This document shows, piece after piece, positions 50,283-59,054 of a DNA stretch of 64,000 nucleotides; within the stretch, counting starts at the first letter, position 1, and every line of letters begins with the position of its first letter. The position numbers were made by a program, and so were the translations under genes. Source of the stretch: Scandinavium manionii (GTDB taxonomy: Bacteria > Pseudomonadota > Gammaproteobacteria > Enterobacterales > Enterobacteriaceae); the NCBI RefSeq assembly GCF_024764775.1, contig NZ_JALIGC010000038.1, positions 434,001-498,000 of the forward strand, given 5' to 3'. The notes under the pieces are model-generated. The model searched no databases. It saw only the letters and a list, made by a program, of their open reading frames with translations, and was not told the DNA's origin.

Positions 50283-51289
50283 TGGAACGCCAGGGCATTA
50301 TCGCTGCCGGAAATATGCTGGTCGATCACGTGCATCGCATTGTGCAGTGGCCGGAGCGCGGCTGGCTGGCGGAGATCACTCACAGCGAACGTTCAACCGG
50401 CGGCGCACCGCTGAACGTGCTGCTGACACTGGCGAAAATGCGCAACCATATGCCGTTGCAGGCGGTGGGGCTGATTGGTGAAGACGCGGACGGCGATTAC
50501 ATCATGGCGATGCTCGATCAGTATCACGTCAATCGTCAGCACGTGCAGCGCACTTCGTTTGCGCCGACCTCGATGTCTCAGGTGATGACCGATCCCGACG
50601 GGCAACGCACCTTTTTCCATTCTCCCGGCGCGAACCGGCTGTTGGATCTTCCGGCCTTTGATCGGCTGGAAGGATCGATGAAGATCTTCCATCTCGGCTA
50701 TTTGTTGCTGCTCGATAGTCTGGATCTGGCGGACAAAGAGTACGGCACGCGGGCCGCGCGACTGCTGGCGCAGATGCGCGAGAAAGGCTACGAAACATCG
50801 CTGGATTTGGTGTCACGCAAAGGCGACCCACGCTATCAGCCGTTGGTGCGTCCGGCGCTGGCCTATCTCGATTACTTAGTGATTAACGAACTGGAAGCCG
50901 GGGAGTTTAGCGAGCTGCCGATCCGCATCGAAAACGGTGAGCCCATCATCGACAACATCGCCCAGGCTGCGGCGCTGCTGCTAGCGGCGGGCGTGAAACA
51001 GCGGGTGGTTATCCACTGCCCTGAAGGCGCGTGGTGCGAAGCGCCTGGCGAGCCGGGCGAATGGGTGCCGTCCTGGCCGTTGGCGCAGAACGAGATTATC
51101 GGCAGCGTTGGCGCGGGTGATGCCTTTTGTGCCGGGTTCCTGTACGGCTGTCACGAAGGCTGGACGCTGCGCCAAAGCGTGCTGCTGGCCCACGCCTGCG
51201 CACGCGCCAGCCTGCTGTGCGCCAATGCGATTGACGGAGCGAAAAGCCTCGATGAGTTACAGCTGTTTATCAGTGAAAACAGCGTGTAA
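50282..51289 (+). CDS. PfkB-family sugar kinase
   Basis: Ribokinase/fructokinase-fold kinase of 335 residues. The N-terminal substrate region is STGGAPLNVLLTLAKM and the C-terminal catalytic and anion-hole motif is SVGAGDAFCAGFLYG, whose Asp is the base. PfkB kinases of this type phosphorylate ketoses or aldoses. Between an isomerase and a class II aldolase it most likely makes the phosphoketose for cleavage. The ATG is inside the aldolase stop (TAATG). It ends 4 bases before the convergent response-regulator gene. Confidence 0.88.
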   Translation: MERQGIIAAGNMLVDHVHRIVQWPERGWLAEITHSERSTGGAPLNVLLTLAKMRNHMPLQAVGLIGEDADGDYIMAMLDQYHVNRQHVQRTSFAPTSMSQVMTDPDGQRTFFHSPGANRLLDLPAFDRLEGSMKIFHLGYLLLLDSLDLADKEYGTRAARLLAQMREKGYETSLDLVSRKGDPRYQPLVRPALAYLDYLVINELEAGEFSELPIRIENGEPIIDNIAQAAALLLAAGVKQRVVIHCPEGAWCEAPGEPGEWVPSWPLAQNEIIGSVGAGDAFCAGFLYGCHEGWTLRQSVLLAHACARASLLCANAIDGAKSLDELQLFISENSV

Positions 51290-51293
51290 CGGG

Positions 51294-52055
51294 TCAGTAT
51301 TGCCCGGCGGCGCTGTGCTTGCACGGGCCTGCGCAAGCCTCTGTTACATCAGCGGCAAAAACATAGCCCAGCCCGCGCAGGGTTTTGATCAGCGTCGGCT
51401 GGTGCGGATTGATTTCAATTTTGCGGCGCAGGCGCATGATCAGCACGTCTATCGTCCGGTCAAACACCTCGGTGCTTTCGCTGTGGGTCAGCTCCAGCAG
51501 CTGTTCCCGGCTGAGCACGCGCCGGGCGTTTTGCGCCAGCGCCAACAGCAATCCATATTCACCTTGGGTCAGCGCCACCGCGTTTTGCGTGGGGTCGAAC
51601 AACTCGCAACGCTCGGTGTCGAGCCGCCAGCCGTTAAAGCTGATCCCACCGCTCTGCCCGCTGCGCACATCCACCGCCAGCGCGCCGCTGCGGCGTAATA
51701 CCGCTTTCAGGCGCGCCACAACAATTCGCGGGTTAAACGGTTTGCCGATATAGTCATCGGCGCCCATTTCCAGCCCGACCACCACGTCAGACTCGCTGCC
51801 CATTCCGGTGAGCATCACCACCGGTAGCGCCGGGCGGATTTTCTGCACCTGCATCAGCACCTGCAGGCCGTTGATATCTGGCAGCATCATGTCGAGCAGC
51901 ACCAGCGCGATATCTGGCCGCTGCGCCACCGTCGCTACGCCCTGCTGACCCAAATGGCACACCACCACGTCAAACACATGCTCGGCGAGCACATCCCGAA
52001 GGAGTTCGCAGATTGCCGTGTCGTCGTCAATCACCAGTATGACCGGTTTCATCAT
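51294..52055 (-). CDS. OmpR-family response regulator of the sugar-utilisation locus
   Basis: A 253-residue regulator with an N-terminal receiver domain (VILVIDDD, phospho-acceptor Asp55 in VLLDMMLPD, Thr in MLTGM, Lys in GKPF). It has a C-terminal winged helix with TQGEYGLLLALAQNA, VLSREQLLELTHS, the recognition helix FDRTIDVLIMRLRRKIE, and GLGYVFAADV. Adjacent ATG codons at 52055 and 52052 are both possible; the frame is open much further upstream but overlaps the fdhF control region. It is convergent with the kinase gene and is the probable partner of the hybrid kinase at 42681. Confidence 0.88.
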   Translation of the reverse strand: MMKPVILVIDDDTAICELLRDVLAEHVFDVVVCHLGQQGVATVAQRPDIALVLLDMMLPDINGLQVLMQVQKIRPALPVVMLTGMGSESDVVVGLEMGADDYIGKPFNPRIVVARLKAVLRRSGALAVDVRSGQSGGISFNGWRLDTERCELFDPTQNAVALTQGEYGLLLALAQNARRVLSREQLLELTHSESTEVFDRTIDVLIMRLRRKIEINPHQPTLIKTLRGLGYVFAADVTEACAGPCKHSAAGQY

Positions 52056-52248
52056 CAGCCCCTGCTCTGAACGCCATGGAGTAAGTCTGGATGATTCTGG
52101 GGCGCGCTCCAGCCAATTCGAGCGCCGGGTGACGAATTTATAACCGCTGTCACATCCCAACGGCTTTCGACACGTCAAAACTGACGAGCCGCCCTTTTTC
52201 GTCAGCTGCGCCCACGCTAAAACCCGCCAATACCCATACAATAAAGAG

Positions 52249-52264
52249 TGGCATAAAACCTGCA
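52249..52264 (+). promoter_or_regulatory. Sigma-54 promoter of fdhF
   Basis: TGGCATAAAACCTGCA matches the -24/-12 consensus, with GG and GC 12 bases apart, 51 bases before fdhF. E. coli fdhF is driven by sigma-54 with FhlA. A perfect inverted repeat CGTCA-AAAC-TGACG at 52173-52186 is a possible upstream activator site, but it does not clearly match the FhlA consensus. Confidence 0.82.
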
Positions 52265-52314
52265 TTAAGGAGCGCTGAACGCATTTATGCGACTGTTAAA
52301 CTGGAGCGAAACCG

Positions 52315-54462
52315 ATGAAAAAAGTCGTCACGGTTTGCCCTTACTGCGCATCGGGCTGCAAGATAAACCTGGTGGTAGATAACGGCAAAATAATCCGGGC
52401 GGAAGCGGCGCAGGGGAAAACCAACCAGGGCACGCTGTGCCTGAAAGGGTTCTACGGTTGGGATTTTATCAACGATACCCAAATCCTCACCCCACGCCTG
52501 AAAATCCCGATGATCCGTCGCCAGCGTGGCGGCAAACTGGAATCCGTATCCTGGGACGAGGCGCTGAATTATGTCGCCGACCGCCTGAGCGCCATCAAAG
52601 CCAAATACGGCCCGGATGCTATCCAGACCACCGGTTCGTCGCGCGGAACAGGCAATGAAACCAACTATGTGATGCAAAAATTTGCGCGCGCCGTTATTGG
52701 CACCAATAACGTCGACTGCTGCGCTCGCGTCTGACACGGCCCTTCGGTTGCAGGTCTGCACCAATCGGTCGGTAATGGCGCCATGAGCAATGCCATCACA
52801 GAGATTGATGACACGGATTTAGTGTTTATCTTCGGGTACAACCCGGCAGATTCACACCCAATTGTTGCGAATCACGTGATTAACGCCAAACGCAATGGGG
52901 CGAAGATTATCGTCTGCGATCCGCGCAAAATTGAAACCGCGCGCATTGCCGATATGCATATTGCGTTGAAAAACGGCTCGAACATCGCGCTGCTCAACGC
53001 CATTGGCCACGTGATCATCGAAGAAAATCTCTACGACACGGCGTTTGTCGCCAGCCGTACTGAGGGTTTTGAAGATTATCGCAAAATCGTTGAAGGCTAT
53101 ACGCCGGAATCGGTTGAAGAAATCACCGGCGTCAGCGCGCAGGAAATTCGCCAGTGCGCGCGGATGTACGCCGGCGCAAAATCCGCCGCCATTCTGTGGG
53201 GCATGGGCGTGACCCAGTTCTATCAAGGTGTGGAAACGGTGCGTTCGCTGACAAGCCTGGCAATGCTGACCGGCAACCTGGGCCGTCCGAGCGTCGGCGT
53301 CAACCCGGTGCGTGGGCAGAACAACGTGCAGGGTGCCTGTGATATGGGCGCGTTGCCGGATACCTATCCGGGTTATCAGTACATCAACAATCCGGCCAAC
53401 CGCGAGAAATTCGCCAAAGCCTGGGGCGTGGAAAGTCTGCCTGCGCACACCGGCTATCGCATCAGCGAGCTGCCGCATCGTGCGGCGCATGGCGAAGTGC
53501 GCGCGGCCTATATTATGGGCGAAGATCCGCTGCAAACTGACGCCGAGCTTTCTGCGGTGCGCAAAGGGTTTGAAGACCTCGAGCTGGTTATCGTGCAGGA
53601 CATCTTTATGACCAAAACCGCCTCGGCGGCCGACGTCATTTTGCCGTCCACCTCCTGGGGCGAACACGAAGGCGTTTATACCGCCGCAGACCGTGGCTTC
53701 CAGCGCTTCTTCAAAGCGGTTGAACCGCAGTGGGACCTGAAAACCGACTGGCAAATCATCAGCGAAATCGCCACCCGGATGGGCTATCCGATGCACTACA
53801 ACAACACTCAGGAAATCTGGGATGAGTTGCGTCATCTGTGTCCGAGCTTTACCGGGGCCACTTACGAAAAAATGGGTGAGCTGGGCTATGTGATGTGGCC
53901 GTGCAGCGATGAGTCAGACGCCGATCAGGGTACGTCGTACCTGTTCGCGGAGAAGTTCGATACGCCGAACGGTCTGGCGCAGTTCTTCACCTGCGATTGG
54001 GTCGCGCCTATCGATAAACTCACCGAAGAGTATCCGCTGGTGCTCTCCACCGTGCGTGAAGTCGGCCACTACTCCTGTCGTTCGATGACCGGTAACTGTG
54101 CCGCGCTGGCGGCGCTTGCCGATGAACCGGGCTACGCGCAAATCAATACCGCTGACGCGGCAAGGCTCGGAATTGAGAACGAAGCGCTGGTGTGGGTGTA
54201 TTCGCGCAAAGGTAAAATCATTACCCGCGCGCAGGTCAGCGATCGCCCGAATGTCGGGGCGGTTTACATGACCTATCAGTGGTGGATCGGCGCCTGTAAT
54301 GAGCTGGTGACGGAGAACCTAAGCCCGATAACCAAAACGCCGGAGTATAAATACTGCGCCGTTCGGGTGGAAAGCATTGCCGACCAGCACAGCGCTGAAC
54401 AGTACGTTATTGACGAATATAATAAGCTGAAGTCCCGGTTACGTGAGAGTGCTCAGGGCTGA
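52315..54462 (+). CDS. fdhF: Formate dehydrogenase H, selenocysteine-containing
   Basis: The formate-oxidising molybdopterin enzyme of the formate hydrogenlyase complex. The gene is one 716-codon frame (715 residues) read through an in-frame TGA at 52732-52734, codon 140, as selenocysteine. [4Fe-4S] cysteines are in CPYCASGC and CLKG near the N-terminus. The catalytic site reads RV-Sec-HGPSVAGLHQS, and molybdopterin-binding regions follow (RGQNNVQGACDMGALP and others). It is not a frameshift or a pseudogene: a SECIS hairpin like that of E. coli follows the TGA. SD CTGGAGCG precedes ATG 52315. Confidence 0.97.
52732..52774 (+). promoter_or_regulatory. SECIS element in fdhF
   Basis: Starting at the UGA, the mRNA can fold into the bacterial SECIS hairpin with the apical GGTTGCAGGTCTGCACC stem-loop that SelB binds. 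It appears almost identical to the E. coli fdhF element. This directs selenocysteine insertion at codon 140. selA, selB, selC and selD must be elsewhere in the genome. Confidence 0.93.
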
Positions 54463-54586
54463 TGCGCGTTATGAACGCGTCATTGTGGGGGTGAAGATTT
54501 TCATCCCTTTTTTTACACTTCTTGCCCCATTTAATTCTCTTGCGGCGCCCTTTATACTGCGGCTCCTTGCATGCGGAAGAAAAAGA

Positions 54587-55258
54587 ATGATTAAGCGCTG
54601 TGGCTGGTTATTGTTGCTCCCTTTACTGGCGCACGCCGACGAAATCGGCACCCGGTACAAAGAGCAGGCCGAAGCGGGCGACAAACGCGCCCAGTATTAT
54701 CTGGCTGATACGTATTACAGTTCCGGTGATGAACCGCATGCTCGCTATTGGGCTGAAAAAGCGGCGCAGGCTGGTGAGCCGGACGCCGTTGCATTGCTGG
54801 CGCAAATGATGATGAAAACAAGCCTGCCCAACGCGCGTAAGCTGGCCGAACAGGCGACGCTGGCGGGCAGCACTAACGGGGAAATCACCCTCGCCCACAT
54901 GCTGCTGAACACTCAGGCGGGTAAAACCGATTACCCGCGCGCAATATCCCTGCTGCAAAAAGTGGCGGAAGATATCGATAGCGACACCGCGGTCGACGCA
55001 CAAATGCTGCTGGGGCTGATTTACGCCAACGGCGGCGAAGTACCGGAAGATGACGTCAAAGCGACCTTCTGGTTTAAACGCAGCTCGACGCTCTCGCGTT
55101 CCGGCTATGCCGAATACTGGGCGGCCATGATATTCCGCGAAGGGGAAAAAGGCTTCATCAAGCCGAATAAACAGAAGGCGCTGAACTGGTTTAACGTCAG
55201 CTGTCTGGAAGGAAATGATTCGGGATGCGAAGAGCTTGATGCATTGAGCGGCGAATAA
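54587..55258 (+). CDS. yjcO: Periplasmic Sel1-repeat protein YjcO
   Basis: A 223-residue protein with a signal peptide (MIKRCGWLLLLPLLAHA) and several TPR-like Sel1 repeats, visible as AQYYLADTYYSSGDEPHARYW, AQMLLGLIYANGGEVPEDD and AEYWAAMIFREGEKG. Such repeats bind proteins, but the partner is not known. The frame extends 144 bases upstream; ATG 54587 gives the signal peptide. It follows fdhF as in E. coli. Confidence 0.92.
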   Translation: MIKRCGWLLLLPLLAHADEIGTRYKEQAEAGDKRAQYYLADTYYSSGDEPHARYWAEKAAQAGEPDAVALLAQMMMKTSLPNARKLAEQATLAGSTNGEITLAHMLLNTQAGKTDYPRAISLLQKVAEDIDSDTAVDAQMLLGLIYANGGEVPEDDVKATFWFKRSSTLSRSGYAEYWAAMIFREGEKGFIKPNKQKALNWFNVSCLEGNDSGCEELDALSGE

Positions 55259-55260
55259 TA

Positions 55261-55341
55261 CCGCCCGGCAGCGCGATGCTTGCCGGGCCTGTGTGATTTT
55301 GCGTTTTGTAGGCCCGATAAGCGTAAGCGCCATCGGGCAAA
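55261..55341. repeat. REP pair between convergent yjcO and gltP
   Basis: CGCCCGGCAGCGCGATGCTT-GCCGGGC and GTAGGCCCGATAAGCG-TAAGCGCCATCGGGC are two palindromic units in a typical position between convergent genes. They may also serve as the terminator region. Confidence 0.83.
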
Positions 55342-55348
55342 CAGGGGT

Positions 55349-56662
55349 TTAACGGCTGGCGGTCTTATCAAATATTCCCAGCATTTCACGCTCATAAGCC
55401 TGCGCTTTTTTGCGGTCAAATTTGTGTTCCCACTTTGAAATCACCAGCACCGCCAGCGCGTTACCCACCACGTTCAGCGCGGTACGCGCCATGTCGAGGA
55501 TACGGTCTACGCCTGCGATAAACGCCAGCCCTTCCAGCGGAATACCCACGCTTCCGAGCGTTGCCAGCAGCACCACGAACGATACCCCGGGCACGCCCGC
55601 GATCCCTTTCGAGGTCACCATTAAGGTCAGCACCAGAATGATTTCCTGGCCGATGGACAGGTCAATGCCGTACAGCTGAGCGATGAAAATCGCCGCGATA
55701 CTTTGGTACAGCGTCGAACCATCAAGGTTAAAGGAGTAGCCGGTCGGCACCACGAAACTGGTGATCGACGCTGGCGCACCATAGGCTTCCATCTTCTCGA
55801 TAATTCGCGGCAGCACACTTTCGGAACTCGCCGTGGAGTACGCCAGAATCAGCTCGTCTTTCAGGATACGAATCAGGATCCAGATGCTCAACCCACACAT
55901 TTTCGCGACCGTACCCAGAACCACCAGCGCGAAGAATACAATGGCGACATATACCAGAATGACCAGCTTGGCGAGCGGCCACAGGGAGGCGAAACCAAAG
56001 TTGGCGACGGTGACGGAAATCAGCGCGAACACGCCGACTGGCGCATAGCGCATCACCATGTGCGTCACTTTGAACATCGTTTCGGAAACCGAACGGAACA
56101 CCGTGACCAGCGGTTCGCGATGCGCAGATGGCAGCGATGACAGCCCCAGACCAAACAGCACCGAGAAGAAGATAATCGGCAGCATGTCGCCTTTCGCCAT
56201 CGAGGCGAAAATATTGGTCGGCACCAACGACAGGATCGTGCCCATCAGGCCATGCGCGTGGCTTTGTACATCGGTCGCAGTACTCTGGTATTTCGAAATA
56301 TCCACCGTTGCGAGGGTCGACATATCAATGCCTGACCCCGGCTGGAAGACGTTCGCCAGCGTAATACCCAGCACGATGGCGATAGTAGTGATGATTTCGA
56401 AATAGATAATGGTTTTCGCACCGATACGGCCCAGCGACTTGGCATCGCCTACGCCTGCAATCCCGACAACCAGCGTCGAAATCACAATCGGTACCACAAT
56501 CATTTTGATCAGATGGATGAAGATATCACCGGCAGGTGATAATAGGTTGGTAATCAGCCATTCACGGCTATCACTTTGATAATGAAGATAACTACCCAGA
56601 AGAATACCCAGCACTAACGCCAGCAGTATTTGCCAGGCCAGGCTGACTTTCGCTTTTTTCAT
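55349..56662 (-). CDS. gltP: Glutamate/aspartate:proton symporter GltP
   Basis: Sodium-independent dicarboxylate/amino acid:cation symporter (DAACS family) of 437 residues, taking up L-glutamate and L-aspartate. Conserved features are AYSTASSESVLPRIIEKME (serine-rich hairpin 1), the NLDGSTLYQSIAAIFIAQ helix and TSKGIAGVPGVSFVVL (hairpin 2). A longer frame adds 41 residues; ATG 56662 gives MKKAKVSLAWQIL, as in E. coli. The 481-base gap upstream (56663-57143) has no gene that I can support; it holds the gltP promoter region and the hairpin at 57058. Confidence 0.97.
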   Translation of the reverse strand: MKKAKVSLAWQILLALVLGILLGSYLHYQSDSREWLITNLLSPAGDIFIHLIKMIVVPIVISTLVVGIAGVGDAKSLGRIGAKTIIYFEIITTIAIVLGITLANVFQPGSGIDMSTLATVDISKYQSTATDVQSHAHGLMGTILSLVPTNIFASMAKGDMLPIIFFSVLFGLGLSSLPSAHREPLVTVFRSVSETMFKVTHMVMRYAPVGVFALISVTVANFGFASLWPLAKLVILVYVAIVFFALVVLGTVAKMCGLSIWILIRILKDELILAYSTASSESVLPRIIEKMEAYGAPASITSFVVPTGYSFNLDGSTLYQSIAAIFIAQLYGIDLSIGQEIILVLTLMVTSKGIAGVPGVSFVVLLATLGSVGIPLEGLAFIAGVDRILDMARTALNVVGNALAVLVISKWEHKFDRKKAQAYEREMLGIFDKTASR

Positions 56663-57057
56663 AACTACAGACTTCCTCAACGCAGGGAGACATTTTGTAA
56701 CGCATGTTTCCCACTGAAACGGGAGATGATTTGTGTTGTTTAATTTAAGACGAATTATAACGCGGCATATCAGTACCACCTGCACGGCATACTGCGCAAG
56801 CCTTTAAGAACAGGACGTTAGGCTGATAAAAGTGTGACCGGTAGGCGTTAAGGCTAGTTACCTTAAATAACCTTTTGTTATAGAAAACTTTTTTTAGTCG
56901 AAAAATATATAAATTCATCATGGTTATTATTTATTTTCAAAGATTTGTTTGGTGAATTTTTATACGCCAAAAACAGCCTCTGGCGGCGATTCAGAATGCA
57001 GGAGCATGAAACGTTGAGAGAGATGCCCCTAAGAGCAATGGCTGGCGAGCAGAAGTG

Positions 57058-57092
57058 GCAATGGCAGCCTCTTTCGCGAGCCCTGCCATTGC
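57058..57092. other. 10-base-pair hairpin downstream of the MFS transporter gene
   Basis: GCAATGGCAG and CTGCCATTGC are perfect inverted copies 15 bases apart. On the plus strand ATTTTCAAT follows; on the minus strand no T-run follows. It lies 52 bases past the MFS stop and may be a terminator or part of an unrecognised RNA. Confidence 0.5.
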
Positions 57093-57143
57093 ATTTTCAA
57101 TACCGAATCAGGCTGTTTTTCTTTGGGACGTTACCGCCATCGA

Positions 57144-58562
57144 TCAGATATCCTCCAAATCGATGCCACGTGTAGCGGGACCAAAGACTCCAATCGTGAA
57201 CATCACAATTAACATGCTCACCACGATAAACGCGATAACCCCCAGCGAACCGCTATATTGCAGGATAAGCCCGATAATAATACTGCTGAATACCGTCGAC
57301 AGCCGGCTGAATGAGTAGCAGAAACCCACCGCGCGAGCACGGATGTAGGTCGGGAACACTTCAGACTGATAAGAGTGGTAGCTGTAGGTCAGCCATGCAT
57401 TCGACCAGGTAATGAAGAAGCCACATAAAATCAGCCACACGGGGTTATTCTGAATGGCAAACAGCGAACCGAAGATAACGGTGGTCAGGCAGGAGAGAAC
57501 GATTTGCCACTTGTTTTCCATCTTATCGGCGTAGCGACTGCAAATCAGGGACCCCAGCGGGTAAGCCAGGGTAATAAAGAACGCATACAGCAAGCTATGG
57601 GTAAACGAGGCACCTTTACCCGACAGCAGCGCCGGCAGCCAGTTACCAAAGCCAAAAAATCCGATCGCCTGAAAGAAGTTCATCACCGTCAGCATCAGCG
57701 TGCGGCCGCGATAACGTGGAGACCAGATATCCTTAAAGGTTCCTTTCGCTGGCGGAAGGTCAGTCGGCGCGATGTCGCGTACCGGGAAATCAGGCATCTC
57801 ACCCATACCGCAGCGTTGTTCCATCTCCTGAACAACCTGGCGCGCTTCCTGATAGCGTTTTTGCTGCAATAACCAACGCGGAGACTCTGGCAACCCTTTA
57901 CGTACCAGCCAGATAATCAACGATGCGACAGCGCCGATAATCACCACATACCGCCAGCCGCTAAGCCCGAAAAAGGTCTGCGGCACCAGCCACCACGACA
58001 TTAATGCTACCGCCGGAACAGACAGAAACTGGATAAAGAAGGAAAAGGCAAAAGCCCGGGTGCGTAGATGAGCAGGCGCCCATTCCGTCAAATAGGTATC
58101 GATCGTGACCAGTTCAATGCCCAGGCCGACCCCGACCATAAAGCGCAGGAAGATGACCCATTCGGCCTGGTGCTGAAACGCCATACCGAGCGAAAACACG
58201 CCATACCACAGCAACGCGTACATAAACGTTGCCCGGCGTCCAATCTTATCGGCAAAGGGGCTTAACACACTGGCACCGATAAATAACCCCAGGAACGTTG
58301 CAGAAGCAAATGCCGCCTGGTCCGCTATCCCGAAGATGCCTTGTGAACCGCTATGGAAAATTCCGTCAGCCACCAGCCCGGCGCTGATATACCCTGTTTG
58401 AAAAAGATCATAGAGCTCGAAAAATCCCCCTAACGCCAGCAGGATGATAAAGCGCCATAACCCGGCAGAAGCGGGTAAAGCATCGATCCTTGCGGCCAGG
58501 TCCTCTTCATGGAGAGGCTGCTGCGCTTCCCCATCGAGATCTGCAACTAAAACACCACTCAC
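57144..58562 (-). CDS. MFS transporter (sugar/metabolite:H+ symporter type)
   Basis: Major facilitator of 472 residues with 12 hydrophobic helices. The loop 2-3 motif is present as SPFADKIGRRATF, its repeat is SRYADKMENKW, and YLTEWAPAHLRTRAFAF follows helix 4. It resembles YdjE/YaaU/NiaP-type proteins, whose substrates include niacin, aromatic acids and sugars; none can be assigned. The start is GTG 58562 with TAGAGG upstream, and that SD lies inside an inverted repeat. It occupies the place between gltP and acs where E. coli has nrfABCDEFG. Confidence 0.82.
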   Translation of the reverse strand: MSGVLVADLDGEAQQPLHEEDLAARIDALPASAGLWRFIILLALGGFFELYDLFQTGYISAGLVADGIFHSGSQGIFGIADQAAFASATFLGLFIGASVLSPFADKIGRRATFMYALLWYGVFSLGMAFQHQAEWVIFLRFMVGVGLGIELVTIDTYLTEWAPAHLRTRAFAFSFFIQFLSVPAVALMSWWLVPQTFFGLSGWRYVVIIGAVASLIIWLVRKGLPESPRWLLQQKRYQEARQVVQEMEQRCGMGEMPDFPVRDIAPTDLPPAKGTFKDIWSPRYRGRTLMLTVMNFFQAIGFFGFGNWLPALLSGKGASFTHSLLYAFFITLAYPLGSLICSRYADKMENKWQIVLSCLTTVIFGSLFAIQNNPVWLILCGFFITWSNAWLTYSYHSYQSEVFPTYIRARAVGFCYSFSRLSTVFSSIIIGLILQYSGSLGVIAFIVVSMLIVMFTIGVFGPATRGIDLEDI

Positions 58563-58568
58563 ACTTAA

Positions 58569-58607
58569 CCTCTATGTAACATTTTCATGAAAATGCTATG
58601 CTAGAGG
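58569..58607 (-). promoter_or_regulatory. Nested inverted repeat covering the MFS gene's ribosome-binding site
   Basis: A 16-base perfect palindrome CATTTTCATGAAAATG (58580-58595) lies inside a second inverted pair CCTCTA / TAGAGG (58602-58607 and 58569-58574). On the minus-strand mRNA the inner half TAGAGG is the Shine-Dalgarno, seven bases before the GTG start. It is either an SD-sequestering hairpin or a protein operator. The rest of the 492-base gap to acs (58563-59054) is AT-rich, with no gene that I can support. Confidence 0.6.
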
Positions 58608-58960
58608 CAAAGCCGCGGAGTTAAATTTTTAATTCATATCGCAGGATAATAAATTAAGCATAAAAAACTGCGTAATTTACTTTTTCTGTCAGAAAATTCA
58701 GCTTGCCGGTTATCGTCAAACGGCAGAGAGAAATAGAAGGCTCCCTTTTTGATGCGTGCCCCGGTTTAATATTAAGATACCTTCGCGATTTACGTATATG
58801 CCATGCCTCATGATACATATTCTTGCTCCGCTGCCGTCCTGATGGATTTATTGACGACAAAAAAGAGACGAAATATATATTCAGCTCCCGTCAAAATAAG
58901 ACATGCAATTAATTATTTGCCGCGATTTCGATATCAATTAATTCATTACCAAATTAATCC

Positions 58961-59030
58961 GTGATCTGTCGTGCAAAAAAGTAAAAAAACTGCTCTGCGC
59001 CCTATAATTAACCTTTCGTTGACATATAGT
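58961..59030 (+). promoter_or_regulatory. Candidate acs promoter region with CRP-like site
   Basis: GTGATCTGTCGTGC (58961-58974) is a degenerate CRP site resembling the E. coli acs site. Two -10-like hexamers follow, TATAAT at 59003 and TATAGT at 59025. With the second, the CRP site would be centred near -69.5, the position known for E. coli acsP2. Inference from spacing. Confidence 0.45.
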
Positions 59031-59054
59031 TAACAAAAAAGGAGAGCAAAAGCC

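Noticed and set aside
52285..52764. fdhF as a disrupted gene (two separate frames 52315-52734 and 52783-54462)
   Set aside because: The break is a TGA at the known selenocysteine position followed by a SECIS hairpin; the frame continues without a shift.
56945..57175. Open frame of 76 codons between gltP and the MFS gene
   Set aside because: It runs through the hairpin at 57058 and into the MFS gene on the opposite strand, and has no coding character.
58654..58860. Open frame of 68 codons on the minus strand between the MFS gene and acs
   Set aside because: No ribosome-binding site or recognisable family; the AT-rich acs control region easily gives such frames.
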